Below are positions 26,893 through 34,966 of a DNA stretch of 64,000 nucleotides, piece after piece (position 1 is the first letter of the stretch; each line of letters opens with the position of its first letter). Below the pieces are notes generated by a model. That model was not told the DNA's origin and searched no databases. It worked only from the letters and a program-made list of their open reading frames with translations. The position numbers were made by a program, and so were the translations under genes. The stretch is from Adhaeribacter aerolatus (lineage in GTDB: Bacteria > Bacteroidota > Bacteroidia > Cytophagales > Hymenobacteraceae): the NCBI RefSeq assembly GCF_007991635.1, contig NZ_BJYS01000001.1, positions 310,001 to 374,000 on the forward strand. Reading direction: 5' to 3'.

Positions 26893-27594
26893 TTATTCCT
26901 GTAAATCGGCAGGTAATTCTTTGATGGCAATATTCCGGAACCGATGCTGGGCACCGGGTGCCCAGGAATCCAGAATATTCCAGCCCAGTTCTGCGGGCGA
27001 ATACAAGGTAGTCCAGTGCGATTGAAAACCAATCATGCCGGTAGTGACACCGGCGGTAAAATCATTCTTGGGTTGCTTAACGTCCCACATCTGCTCGCCA
27101 TTAATCCAAAGGGTAATATGCGGAATATCCCCTACCATGCGGATCCGAAAGGAATTCCAGTCGTTGGGCCGCCATACTTTAGCCCGGTCGGTAGCTTGCA
27201 TGCTTTTGCTTACCGGCATCCGCTCGCCCAATAAATTGCCCGTACTGTTGGCGGCATCATCCAGTTCAATCTGGTAAGCAATGCCGCTTTCGGAGGAGCG
27301 GATAAATATACCGCCGTTGGTAAAAGAATCAATTTTCGCTTCGAGATACAATTCAAAATTCTTGTATTTCTTATCCGATAACAACACGCCGCCCTGGCCG
27401 AATGGCTGCTGCGTAAGGACGATGGCGCCATCTTCTACCCGAACATCTGGTGTGGTGCCCTGGTGCGTGGTGCGGCTGATGTGCCAGCCTTTTAAGTTCT
27501 TGCCGTTAAATATCTGTTTGAAGCCAGCCGGGATTTGGGCCATTGTGCAGTTGGTTAGCAGCAAAAGAATAAGCAGGTTCAGGAGTAGTTTCAA
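26893..27594 (-). CDS. DUF1080 / 3-keto-disaccharide hydrolase domain lipoprotein
   Basis: A 233-residue exported protein made almost entirely of the DUF1080 (PF06439) concanavalin-like fold. It has FKQIFNGKNLKGWHISR, VEDGAIVLT, KYKNFELYLEAKI, NGGIFIRSSESG and NSFRIRMVGDIPHITLWINGE. Some members of this family cleave 3-keto-glycosides. The signal sequence ends in LTNC (Cys16), a plausible lipobox. The only start upstream of the signal is TTG at 27594; no in-frame ATG exists before a stop, and the next Met (residue 18) would remove the signal peptide. It sits in the minus-strand run containing a haem dehydrogenase, which could supply 3-keto substrates (inference). Confidence 0.83.
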   Translation of the reverse strand: MKLLLNLLILLLLTNCTMAQIPAGFKQIFNGKNLKGWHISRTTHQGTTPDVRVEDGAIVLTQQPFGQGGVLLSDKKYKNFELYLEAKIDSFTNGGIFIRSSESGIAYQIELDDAANSTGNLLGERMPVSKSMQATDRAKVWRPNDWNSFRIRMVGDIPHITLWINGEQMWDVKQPKNDFTAGVTTGMIGFQSHWTTLYSPAELGWNILDSWAPGAQHRFRNIAIKELPADLQE

Positions 27595-27734
27595 AAGCTT
27601 TTGGGTAATAATTTTAGTAATACGTTATAAGTTGTAAGTATTAAGTTACATACCTTTTTGATCGTGTCAGTTTCTGACTGGTATATATTTAAATAGGAAG
27701 TCTATGACTTCCGGAAGTTAAAAACTTCCTGTTA

Positions 27735-28403
27735 TCAAAAGACACAAGTTGCGCTTCGATAAACTTGCGCCAGGGTAGGTAAAATTTTATTTCGTCTTCT
27801 AAATATAATGTATAACAATATAATCAATAAGGCTAGAGCCAAAAGGACATATACATAATTCTTGTTAACTCCCACAATATTTAATTCTCCTGTCTCCAAA
27901 TCGACTGCCCAAGTGTTAGAATCCCTTGTGTTGATAATCAACTGCTGGGCGGCTCCATTTGCGTAGTGATAGCCTTTATCGTCCAGCCATAACTGGTGGG
28001 AAGAGGTCTGTTGAAGAACCGATATAGGTATGCCAAACTTATCACCTGTGATTATGATGGGAGTTCTATTTCTTCTGTATACTTCTACTACTGGTGAATC
28101 AGAGTAGTACCAGTAATTAACATAGGAGAAGTATTTACCATTATTAGACAGCTTGCCTTCAGGATATCCAGTTGGGTTAATTTGCTGCTCCCAAAGCTCG
28201 GTACTATCCTTTGTGTAAACTGTTAATGCCCACTTACGCTCCCAAGGTGATTTTGTGGTATCATTGTCACCAAAGTGAATCCAAGAGAAGATGCCCCCGT
28301 TTTCAGATACTATCTTATATGGAGTCCAAGAGGGAGGCTCATCAGCATATGCCTTCACTACAAGGAACATCAGAGTAAAAAGTACAGAGAGGGCATTCTT
28401 CAT
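27735..28403 (-). CDS. Unrecognised exported protein with C-terminal membrane anchor
   Basis: This 222-residue protein has a signal peptide (MKNALSVLFTLMFLVVKAYA). A strand-rich periplasmic domain contains many aromatic residues (SWIHFGDNDTTKSPWERKW, YFSYVNYWYYSDSP). Near the C-terminus a single membrane helix (YVYVLLALALLIILLYIIF, about residues 184-202) is followed by RRR, placing the short tail in the cytoplasm. I recognise no family. The repeated display of short strands (ELWEQQINP, YPEGKLSNNGKYF, WAVDLETGELNIV) looks like an incomplete beta-propeller. It appears less G/C-rich than its neighbours, which may point to separate ancestry. A 51-bp gap separates it from the SUMF1-like gene. Confidence 0.65.
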   Translation of the reverse strand: MKNALSVLFTLMFLVVKAYADEPPSWTPYKIVSENGGIFSWIHFGDNDTTKSPWERKWALTVYTKDSTELWEQQINPTGYPEGKLSNNGKYFSYVNYWYYSDSPVVEVYRRNRTPIIITGDKFGIPISVLQQTSSHQLWLDDKGYHYANGAAQQLIINTRDSNTWAVDLETGELNIVGVNKNYVYVLLALALLIILLYIIFRRRNKILPTLAQVYRSATCVF

Positions 28404-28429
28404 GATTCTTTATTACCACCAACTAACTA

Positions 28430-28453
28430 CTAATAACTAATTACTAACCGCTA
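28430..28453. repeat. CTAATA-type interspersed spacer repeat
   Basis: CTAATAACTAATTACTAACC and its next bases match the repeats ahead of nuoF (48576-48600) and nuoJ (53417-53441). It fills the gap between the unrecognised membrane protein and the SUMF1-like gene. Confidence 0.6.
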
Positions 28454-28454
28454 C

Positions 28455-29273
28455 TTACTTCACCTCCATTACCAACCGGAAACCAATATCATAGCCGTTA
28501 CCGGGGCCGACAGCGTGGGTCATGTAGGTTGCGTTTTTTACATCGCCGGTAAAGGAGGCACCTTTTAGCACGTGCTCTTTGCCCAAGCGCGGTGGTTTTG
28601 GGTCGGGGAATATTTTTTCGTTGTAGTAATCCTGAACCCATTCCCACACGTTGCCCAGCATGTCGTAAAGACCCCAGGCGTTGGGTTGCTTTTGCCCGAT
28701 AGCGCTGGTGGTAGTGCCGCCTAGTACGGCCACCTTCTGAATATCAGACCAGGGAATATCGCCTTCGGCACCGGCACGAGCTGCGTATTCCCATTCAAAT
28801 TCGGTGGGCAAACGATAGCGGTGTATTTTATCCAGTTTGTTCAGCTTCTTGATAAACTTTTGAGTATCCTGCCAGGTAATATTTTCTACCGGGTGTTTAC
28901 TAGCGCCGCCTGCCATTTTACTGCCCTTAAAAAAAGAAGGATTAGTGCCCATTACTTTTCCCCATTGTTCCTGAGTCACTTCAAACTTACCAATGTAATA
29001 AGCTTTATCTAAGGTTACGTTAAAACCCGGCAGAGCGTCTTGTTTGGCCATTTCATCCGCTTTTGCATAAGCTGAGGCAGGCAAAGTTCTTCGACCGGGC
29101 GGATTGGATTTGGGCCGGCTAACGGCGGGTTGAAATTTACCTACTATCATGTTGCCCGGCTGAATCAGGACAAACTCCATGCCAACGGAATTAGTAAAAG
29201 TTGGCGCCTGCGCCAGCAGCGTCGTACCTGTGAGTACCCAAAATAAGAGCAGTGCTAATATTTTTTTATGCAT
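28455..29273 (-). CDS. SUMF1/FGE-fold exported protein lacking catalytic cysteines
   Basis: This 272-residue protein has a signal peptide (cleavage after TTLLAQ, about residue 22) followed by the formylglycine-generating-enzyme-like fold. It shows NSVGMEFVLIQPGNMIVG, FEVTQEQWGKVMGTNPSFF, PVENITWQDTQKFIKKLNK, YRLPTEFEWEYAARAG, WGLYDMLGNVWEWVQDYY and a final IGFRLV. True FGE enzymes use two cysteines near the C-terminus; this protein has no cysteine anywhere, so it cannot mature sulfatases. Exported homologues are common in this phylum and may act as binding or structural modules. The next gene upstream encodes a haem dehydrogenase, 138 bp away. A CAAAGCTA at 29289-29296 (TAGCTTTG on the minus strand) may be a -7 element. 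Confidence 0.85.
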   Translation of the reverse strand: MHKKILALLLFWVLTGTTLLAQAPTFTNSVGMEFVLIQPGNMIVGKFQPAVSRPKSNPPGRRTLPASAYAKADEMAKQDALPGFNVTLDKAYYIGKFEVTQEQWGKVMGTNPSFFKGSKMAGGASKHPVENITWQDTQKFIKKLNKLDKIHRYRLPTEFEWEYAARAGAEGDIPWSDIQKVAVLGGTTTSAIGQKQPNAWGLYDMLGNVWEWVQDYYNEKIFPDPKPPRLGKEHVLKGASFTGDVKNATYMTHAVGPGNGYDIGFRLVMEVK

Positions 29274-29353
29274 GATTTAAAATCAATCCAAAGCTAATTA
29301 TCTCTATTACCAGATTTACAGGATAATACATATATATAAATCAACCACCCCTA

Positions 29354-29375
29354 CCCCTCCTAATCTTAGGAGGGG
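29354..29375. repeat. Short interspersed hairpin
   Basis: CCCCTCCTAA, TC, TTAGGAGGGG: a 10-bp perfect stem, preceded by ACCCCTA. It lacks a clear T tail on the minus strand after the dehydrogenase gene, so it is grouped with the G/C-run repeats, though it could slow transcription. Confidence 0.55.
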
Positions 29376-29410
29376 AGCTTTCGGCTTATGGTTAAAGCTG
29401 ATTATTCGGT

Positions 29411-31729
29411 CTACTTTTCTTCTACAAAGTTGCGTTTGGTATTGCGGTAGCCTTTGTGTACTTCCAGTTTCTGCATGGTTTCGCCGCCGGGGGTAAGTTG
29501 TTTAATGCTTGCCCGTACTTTCTTCACCTCTTCCGGGGTAATAACCGAAGCATTATTGCCGAGTTCACTGCTGTTCCGCACATAACTCAATACCGAAGCA
29601 ATCCATTCGTCGCTTTGGCCGGCCATAGATGGCATTACATCCGGATAGGTTTTCCCGTCGATGGGGCCTTTTAAGCCGTGCAGCATTATTTCGATGGGCA
29701 CAATTTTATCGGTATCACTCATGCGGGGCGATTTATACAAGGGCGGCGCCATCATGGGGGCACCGGCAATAATACGGCCTTTACCATCGGAGCCGTGGCA
29801 GTTGGAGCAAAGCTGCTTAAAAATAACGGATCCTTTCTGCACCAATTCTCTTTCTTCCGGACTAATATTTTTAACTCTTTCGCGCTCGGCAGCCAGCATT
29901 TTTAAGGTTTGCTCATGCGATTTGTAAGACATCTGCATCAGTTCGTTATTGGGGTTAGCCGCTAATAAACTGGTTAGCAAAGCCTGGGTAGCCGGCGTTT
30001 TATGCGTCCGCAACGATAAACTCAGTTGCACCCGCACATCCGGACTGGAATCGTTCTCCAGGGCTTTCAGTTTTTCGAGTACCTCCGCATCGTTTTGTTT
30101 CAGATACATTTCGCTGATCCAAACGGCGGTTTTTCTTATTTGTGGTTCTGCATCGGCCAAAGCCTGGAACAACAAAGGCTTATCCAGGGCGTTCAATCCT
30201 TCCAACGTCCAGAGGGCATGAATGCGGGCCAAGTGGCTGGGTTTCTTCTTCAGCGGTCCTTTTTCGCCGCGGGCTATTTGCTTTAAAGCCGGCACTACTG
30301 ATTGGTCGTTGCGCACCACCAGCAAGAGTTGGGCATTGTCGCGCCACCAGCCGTTGGGGTGATCTAAATAAGTAAGCAGTTTGGCCGCCGGTTCATTCAG
30401 CATATTGGGCCGGGTTTTATCGGGTTTAATATCTTCGTGTACCACGCGGTAAATGCGTCCCATGCCCCGGTTTTTGTACAGTTCTTTTTCTTCGATTATT
30501 TTGCCCAGGTAGGTACCCGGTCCGCTCCATTCGCTTTCCTGAATAATGCCGTGATACATATCTACAATGTAAAAAGTACCATCCGGGCCGGTGTAGGTAT
30601 TCATGGGCCGGAAATTAAAGTCAGCGGAGGCCAGCCAATCTTTTTTCTCGTAAACGTCTTTTAGAATTATTTTCCCGTTTTCGTTCGTAACCCGGCCGCG
30701 CTTAATAATACGGCCTACCGGCTCCGGAATAAAATAATCGCCCTGCATATCAGCGGGCAGGCGGTCGCCCCGGAAAATAGACTGGCCAGCGCCCGAGGTG
30801 AAACGGTTGAGGGTATTATCTTCGGGGCGCAGGGCACTAGGACCACCCTGGGCATCGAGGTTGCCAATAATGGGCCAGGGCACCATAAACTCAGGCGCGA
30901 ATTGGTCTTTAAAATTTAAAGCACCGTAAGCCGGCATCTGCTGAATTTGCACAGCCGGCAAACCCGGACCAGCTTCCGAGAAAAACAAACGACCGTAATT
31001 ATCGGCGGTAATTCCCCATTGGCCGGTCATGTTATCAATCATGGTATCGGCCACCATTACGCCATTCTGGTATTTGTACCGAAATTTATCGCGGGTCGGG
31101 TAAATCCAGTTATCGAGGTTCCACATCATGCCGCCATTCTGGTGTTCTACGTTGCGCAGGTCTATGGCATCATTCTTAAAAACGATTTTCTTCTGGTCGG
31201 CTTTGCCGTCGCCGTTCGTATCCCGGTAACTCCAGATATGCTGAATATTGGTAATTGTTACCAGTAATTCATCGCCAATGGGCAAAACGGTGCGGGGCAA
31301 TAACAGGCTGTCGATGAATATGGAAGATTTATCCATTTTACCGTCGCCGTCGGTATCTTCCAGTAGTTTAATGCGGCTGGTGGGTTCAAATTGACCGGTA
31401 GCTTTAGAATCTTTCATGTAGGTGTTCATCTCCACTACGTACAGGCGGCCATTGGCATCCCAGGCCATACCTACTGGTTCCTGTACCATCGGTTCGGCGG
31501 CTACCAGTTCTACCCGGTAACCGGGCGGCAGTTGTATTTTCCGCATACTTTCTTCCGGCGAAAGCGGGATTGACGGCGGATTTTTATCTACCACTACGCG
31601 TTCGAAAGGCGGCTCGACTGTATTTTTTTGGGGAACGTTGCAGAAACCGGTCAGCAAGGCAAAAGAGATAATACCAACTACAACTCCGCCTCTTCTTATT
31701 TTTGCTTTTTTATTAGATTTACTATTCAC
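29411..31729 (-). CDS. PVC-type haem-binding membrane dehydrogenase with HEAT repeats and cytochrome c domain
   Basis: A 772-residue exported oxidoreductase. After a basic N-terminus and one hydrophobic segment (about 15-30), residues about 50-400 form a sugar-dehydrogenase-like beta-propeller (GYRVELVAAEPMVQEPVGMAWD, DGTFYIVDMYHGI). The propeller carries two EF-hand-like calcium motifs, DTDGDGKMD and DTNGDGKAD. HEAT-like repeats follow (about 440-590). A cytochrome c domain has the haem motif CSNCH near residue 640 and distal Met candidates (MMAPPLY, MPSMAGQ). The start is GTG; no in-frame ATG precedes the signal segment. It likely oxidises a sugar or alcohol in the periplasm and passes electrons to the haem. 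The substrate is unproven. It lies between the glucanases and the SUMF1-like gene. Confidence 0.8.
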   Translation of the reverse strand: MNSKSNKKAKIRRGGVVVGIISFALLTGFCNVPQKNTVEPPFERVVVDKNPPSIPLSPEESMRKIQLPPGYRVELVAAEPMVQEPVGMAWDANGRLYVVEMNTYMKDSKATGQFEPTSRIKLLEDTDGDGKMDKSSIFIDSLLLPRTVLPIGDELLVTITNIQHIWSYRDTNGDGKADQKKIVFKNDAIDLRNVEHQNGGMMWNLDNWIYPTRDKFRYKYQNGVMVADTMIDNMTGQWGITADNYGRLFFSEAGPGLPAVQIQQMPAYGALNFKDQFAPEFMVPWPIIGNLDAQGGPSALRPEDNTLNRFTSGAGQSIFRGDRLPADMQGDYFIPEPVGRIIKRGRVTNENGKIILKDVYEKKDWLASADFNFRPMNTYTGPDGTFYIVDMYHGIIQESEWSGPGTYLGKIIEEKELYKNRGMGRIYRVVHEDIKPDKTRPNMLNEPAAKLLTYLDHPNGWWRDNAQLLLVVRNDQSVVPALKQIARGEKGPLKKKPSHLARIHALWTLEGLNALDKPLLFQALADAEPQIRKTAVWISEMYLKQNDAEVLEKLKALENDSSPDVRVQLSLSLRTHKTPATQALLTSLLAANPNNELMQMSYKSHEQTLKMLAAERERVKNISPEERELVQKGSVIFKQLCSNCHGSDGKGRIIAGAPMMAPPLYKSPRMSDTDKIVPIEIMLHGLKGPIDGKTYPDVMPSMAGQSDEWIASVLSYVRNSSELGNNASVITPEEVKKVRASIKQLTPGGETMQKLEVHKGYRNTKRNFVEEK

Positions 31730-31780
31730 AGTACTTTAATTTATTTCATTTAAGTGTTTTTCAGGCTTGAGTACTTACCT

Positions 31781-33139
31781 TTATTTCAGGTGCGGACTTT
31801 GGAAGCCCAATTTTTTCAGGCCAGTTTGAATTTCGGGTGCGCTCATAAATAAATTCCAGAGCAAACCGCTACGGTGGTTTTCCATCATAACCACAATTGG
31901 ACCCTGGTCGATGGCGAGGTATTTTTGGGGGTACCAGTTATCGGTTTGGCTAAAGGCATCATAAAAGCCATACGGCCCCCAAACTTTGTCATTCAGGTTA
32001 TTATACCAATATTTCATGGCCCGGATAGATTGCTCCGGGGTATAGGGCATCGACGACAAAGCCGCCGTTGGGGAAATTACGCCCAGGTCCCGCTCTTCAT
32101 CGGGGCCATGAGCCGAGTATCCCTTTACCGAATAGCTGGCGGTAAGTCCCCAGTTATTCGGGCCGTAGCCTGTATATTTCTTAGGGTTTTGGGCACACCA
32201 GGTATAATTAATAAGGCTCTGATTTTTATTTTCCTCCCAGTAGTCGGCGTACTTATCTTTTAGGCCCCGGGGGTCTAAGCCCAGATAAGAATAATGGGCC
32301 CAGAAAAGCGGCCCGCCATTTTTTTGGGTGCCCTGATGCTTTAGTTGCAACTTATAGCCAAAACCCTCGGAGGGCGAAACAATTTTACCATTCTCGGCCC
32401 AGCCCTGGTGGTAAACTTCGGCCGGTACCCCGTGGGTAGGAGAAGAAGCCGCCAGCACGTACATAATCAGGCATTCGTTGTAGCCCCGCACCGCAAAATT
32501 CATGTCCCAACCGTAATTCGGACTCCAGTGCCAGTACAACACATTTTCGTTATCTTTTCGGTACCAGTTAAAATCAATGTCTTTCCATAGCTGGTCGGCG
32601 CGGGCGGCTAACTGTTTTTCTTCGGCATTGCCGTCTTTAAAATATTGCCGCACACATAATAAGCCCTGGGCCATAAAAGAAGTTTCTACCAAATCACCGC
32701 CATCGTCTTTCTTACTAAAGGGCTTTACTTTGCCGGTTTCGCCGTTCCACCAATGCGGCCAAGCCCCATGAAAACGATCGGCTTTTTCGAGGAAAGAAAT
32801 AATTTTCTGCAGCCGGGCTCTACCTTGCTCCCGGGAAATAAATTTCCGTTCCATGCCTACTAAAATGGCCATTACCCCAAAACCTCCACCGCCGGAAGTA
32901 ATAATGTGTTTGTCGTTTTGGGGATAATCACCATCTACGTGGTAGCGCTCGCGGGCTAAGCCGGAATTGGGCTCGGCCCCGTCCCAGAAATAATTAAAAG
33001 TTTGCTTTTGCACCAGCGTCAGCAATTCATCATCGCTTAACTTTTTAGTACTGCCGGCAGTGGAAGTCTCGCCCGGCTTTTGGCAGCTCCAGAAACTTCC
33101 GGTTAAAAAGATTACAACTAGTAAAATATATTTCTTCAT
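31781..33139 (-). CDS. GH144-like endo-beta-1,2-glucanase, lipoprotein
   Basis: A 452-residue lipoprotein with a signal peptide ending in WSC (acyl-Cys about 19). The whole mature part is the glycoamylase-like (alpha/alpha)6 domain (PF10091 type) found in GH144 endo-beta-1,2-glucanases. Key blocks are LLTLVQKQTFNYFWDGAEP, GGGFGVMAILVGMERKFI, RFHGAWPHWWNGETG, GGDLVETSFMAQGLL, WHWSPNYGWDMNF and the final YLAIDQGPIVVMMENHRSG. It probably cuts beta-1,2-glucan into short sophoro-oligosaccharides at the cell surface or in the periplasm. It is a close relative of the next gene upstream, 44 bp away; the pair looks like a tandem duplication. The GH144 assignment is by motif recall, and other related glucosidase families are possible. 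Confidence 0.78.
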   Translation of the reverse strand: MKKYILLVVIFLTGSFWSCQKPGETSTAGSTKKLSDDELLTLVQKQTFNYFWDGAEPNSGLARERYHVDGDYPQNDKHIITSGGGGFGVMAILVGMERKFISREQGRARLQKIISFLEKADRFHGAWPHWWNGETGKVKPFSKKDDGGDLVETSFMAQGLLCVRQYFKDGNAEEKQLAARADQLWKDIDFNWYRKDNENVLYWHWSPNYGWDMNFAVRGYNECLIMYVLAASSPTHGVPAEVYHQGWAENGKIVSPSEGFGYKLQLKHQGTQKNGGPLFWAHYSYLGLDPRGLKDKYADYWEENKNQSLINYTWCAQNPKKYTGYGPNNWGLTASYSVKGYSAHGPDEERDLGVISPTAALSSMPYTPEQSIRAMKYWYNNLNDKVWGPYGFYDAFSQTDNWYPQKYLAIDQGPIVVMMENHRSGLLWNLFMSAPEIQTGLKKLGFQSPHLK

Positions 33140-33183
33140 GCTGTTTTAGATTTTTAAATTTAAAATTACCCGGTTGCTGCATT

Positions 33184-34884
33184 TTAAATGGTTGGGCCCG
33201 AGAATCCCAGCTTCCGCAATCCACTTTTTACTTCGGGGGCACTCATAAATAAATCCCACAACAAGCCGCTCCGGTGATTCTCGATCATGACAATAATGGG
33301 ACCCTGATCGATGGCCAGGTAGGAATCGGCAAACCATTTTTCCTGTAAAGAGAAGGCATCTACAAACCCATATTCTTTCCAGATTTTATCGCCCAGCTTA
33401 TAATAAAAGAAGTGCAGCGCCTGCATCGACTCTTTTGGGGTGTAAGGAAACGAAGAAAGAGCCGCCGTAGACGCAATATAGCTCCGGTCGTTAGTGGGTG
33501 AGCTGGCCGTATAACCGTTCTGGATATCGCTAGCCGTTAAGCCCCAGCAATTTTCGCCGTACCCGTAATATTTTTCAGGATTGGCTTTGCAGTAATTATA
33601 ATTTATTAAAGTGTGGTTTCGGGTTTGCGCTTCGTAATTAGCGTAGGCATCGGTTAAGCCGGTCGGGTTAAGGCCTAAGAAAGAATAATGAGCAAAAAAT
33701 AAAGGTCCACCCAACTCCGGCCCCAGCGGCAACGTTACGCTGTAATAAGTTTTGCCATTCCGCAATCCCCCGTTACCGGCCCAGCCGTTATCGTAAACAC
33801 TTTTGGGTATAGTATGTGTGGGCGAGGCTGCCGCCAGTACATAGGTAACTAAACATTCATTCCACCCCCGGATAGGCAAATTTAAATCCCAGGCAAAGTT
33901 AGGGCTCCAGTGCCAGTACAGGGTATTGCTGTTATCTTTCCGAAACCAATCCCATTCTACTCCCTGATAAATATTGGTAATATTATTTCTTAAGGCTGTT
34001 TCGGAGGCATTACCGGCATTAAAATATTGCCGGGCCGTTAAAAGCCCTTGCATTAAAAATGAAGTTTCTACTAAGTCGGCGCCGTTGTCTTTGGCGCCAA
34101 AAGGTATTACGGCCCCGGTATTGCCATCGAGCCAGTGCGGGTAAGCTCCGTGAAAACGTTGGGCTTTATTTTTAAGAAAATCAACGATTAGCTGCATTCT
34201 AGCCAGTCCTTCGGCGCGGGTAATAAAGCCCCGGTGTACCCCGACAATTAAAGCCATGATACCAAACCCGGACCCGCCGGTAGTAACCGTGTTGCCCGAG
34301 GTATTTCTTTCCCGCGCCAGGCCGCTAACCGGATGCCCAAAATCGTAGAAATATTTAAAAGTCTGGCGCTGCACCAAGGTCAGGAGTTCTTCGTCGGTTA
34401 AGCGGGGGAATTTGTCGGTATTATCCAGACCAGTGCTTAACGTTATGGTTAAGGGGTTGATGAGCCGGCCACCACTAACCGTTTTTAAATTATTATCTAC
34501 CGCCAGGCTAAAATCCGAGAAAGAAGCTAAGTCTTGCTGCGGGGTAACTACTACGGTTTTATCGTCATTCTGTAAAGTAAAAGATAGCGGTAAAGAGGAA
34601 CCGGCCGCATTTTTTAGAGTTATGCCTGTTGCCAGGGTGGAATTGTTGATGGCTTCGGTAAAACTAAATTTAATAGCTGGCCTAATGTTTAAGCCGCCGT
34701 ATTTTAAAGTACCATTATAAACATCATTAACGGTAAAAGAAAGCGAGGTATCAGCCGGAATATTTTCTTTCTCTTTTTTACAGCCCACTACCCCTAGTAA
34801 ACAGCTTAAACATAACAAGTACCAAGTAAAACCGCACAGTTTTGCCAGCCAGTTTTTACTTTTAGTATGATCAATATCTATCAT
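33184..34884 (-). CDS. GH144-like endo-beta-1,2-glucanase with N-terminal Ig-like domain
   Basis: A 566-residue lipoprotein. I chose the ATG at 34882-34884 because it gives a standard signal sequence with lipobox VVGC. The frame is open 21 codons further, but that overlaps an implausible second hydrophobic stretch. Residues about 45-150 form an immunoglobulin-like domain (NIRPAIKFSFTEAINNSTL, DDKTVVVTPQQDLASFSDF) of the kind with a bacterial Ig-like fold. The rest repeats the glycoamylase-like domain of its neighbour: LLTLVQRQTFKYFYDFGHP, RFHGAYPHWLDGNTG, GADLVETSFLMQGLL, WHWSPNFAWDLN, IVMIENHRSGLLWDLF. It is probably the surface-exposed member of the pair. A short spacer (82 bp) separates it from the LamG gene, so it belongs to the same operon. 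Confidence 0.78.
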   Translation of the reverse strand: MIDIDHTKSKNWLAKLCGFTWYLLCLSCLLGVVGCKKEKENIPADTSLSFTVNDVYNGTLKYGGLNIRPAIKFSFTEAINNSTLATGITLKNAAGSSLPLSFTLQNDDKTVVVTPQQDLASFSDFSLAVDNNLKTVSGGRLINPLTITLSTGLDNTDKFPRLTDEELLTLVQRQTFKYFYDFGHPVSGLARERNTSGNTVTTGGSGFGIMALIVGVHRGFITRAEGLARMQLIVDFLKNKAQRFHGAYPHWLDGNTGAVIPFGAKDNGADLVETSFLMQGLLTARQYFNAGNASETALRNNITNIYQGVEWDWFRKDNSNTLYWHWSPNFAWDLNLPIRGWNECLVTYVLAAASPTHTIPKSVYDNGWAGNGGLRNGKTYYSVTLPLGPELGGPLFFAHYSFLGLNPTGLTDAYANYEAQTRNHTLINYNYCKANPEKYYGYGENCWGLTASDIQNGYTASSPTNDRSYIASTAALSSFPYTPKESMQALHFFYYKLGDKIWKEYGFVDAFSLQEKWFADSYLAIDQGPIIVMIENHRSGLLWDLFMSAPEVKSGLRKLGFSGPTI

Positions 34885-34966
34885 AAGCTGCGGGGTAGCT
34901 AAACTTAATAATGCGGCTACCAGTAATTCGGGCATAAGGCCCAACATTTAGTAGCCGCATTTGTCC

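Noticed and set aside
28455-29273. Sulfatase-maturing enzyme
   Set aside because: The protein has no cysteine and carries a signal peptide, so it cannot be the cytoplasmic maturase.
34885-34947. Upstream start for the second glucanase
   Set aside because: The extra 21 residues add a second hydrophobic stretch before a good lipoprotein signal; the internal ATG is favoured.
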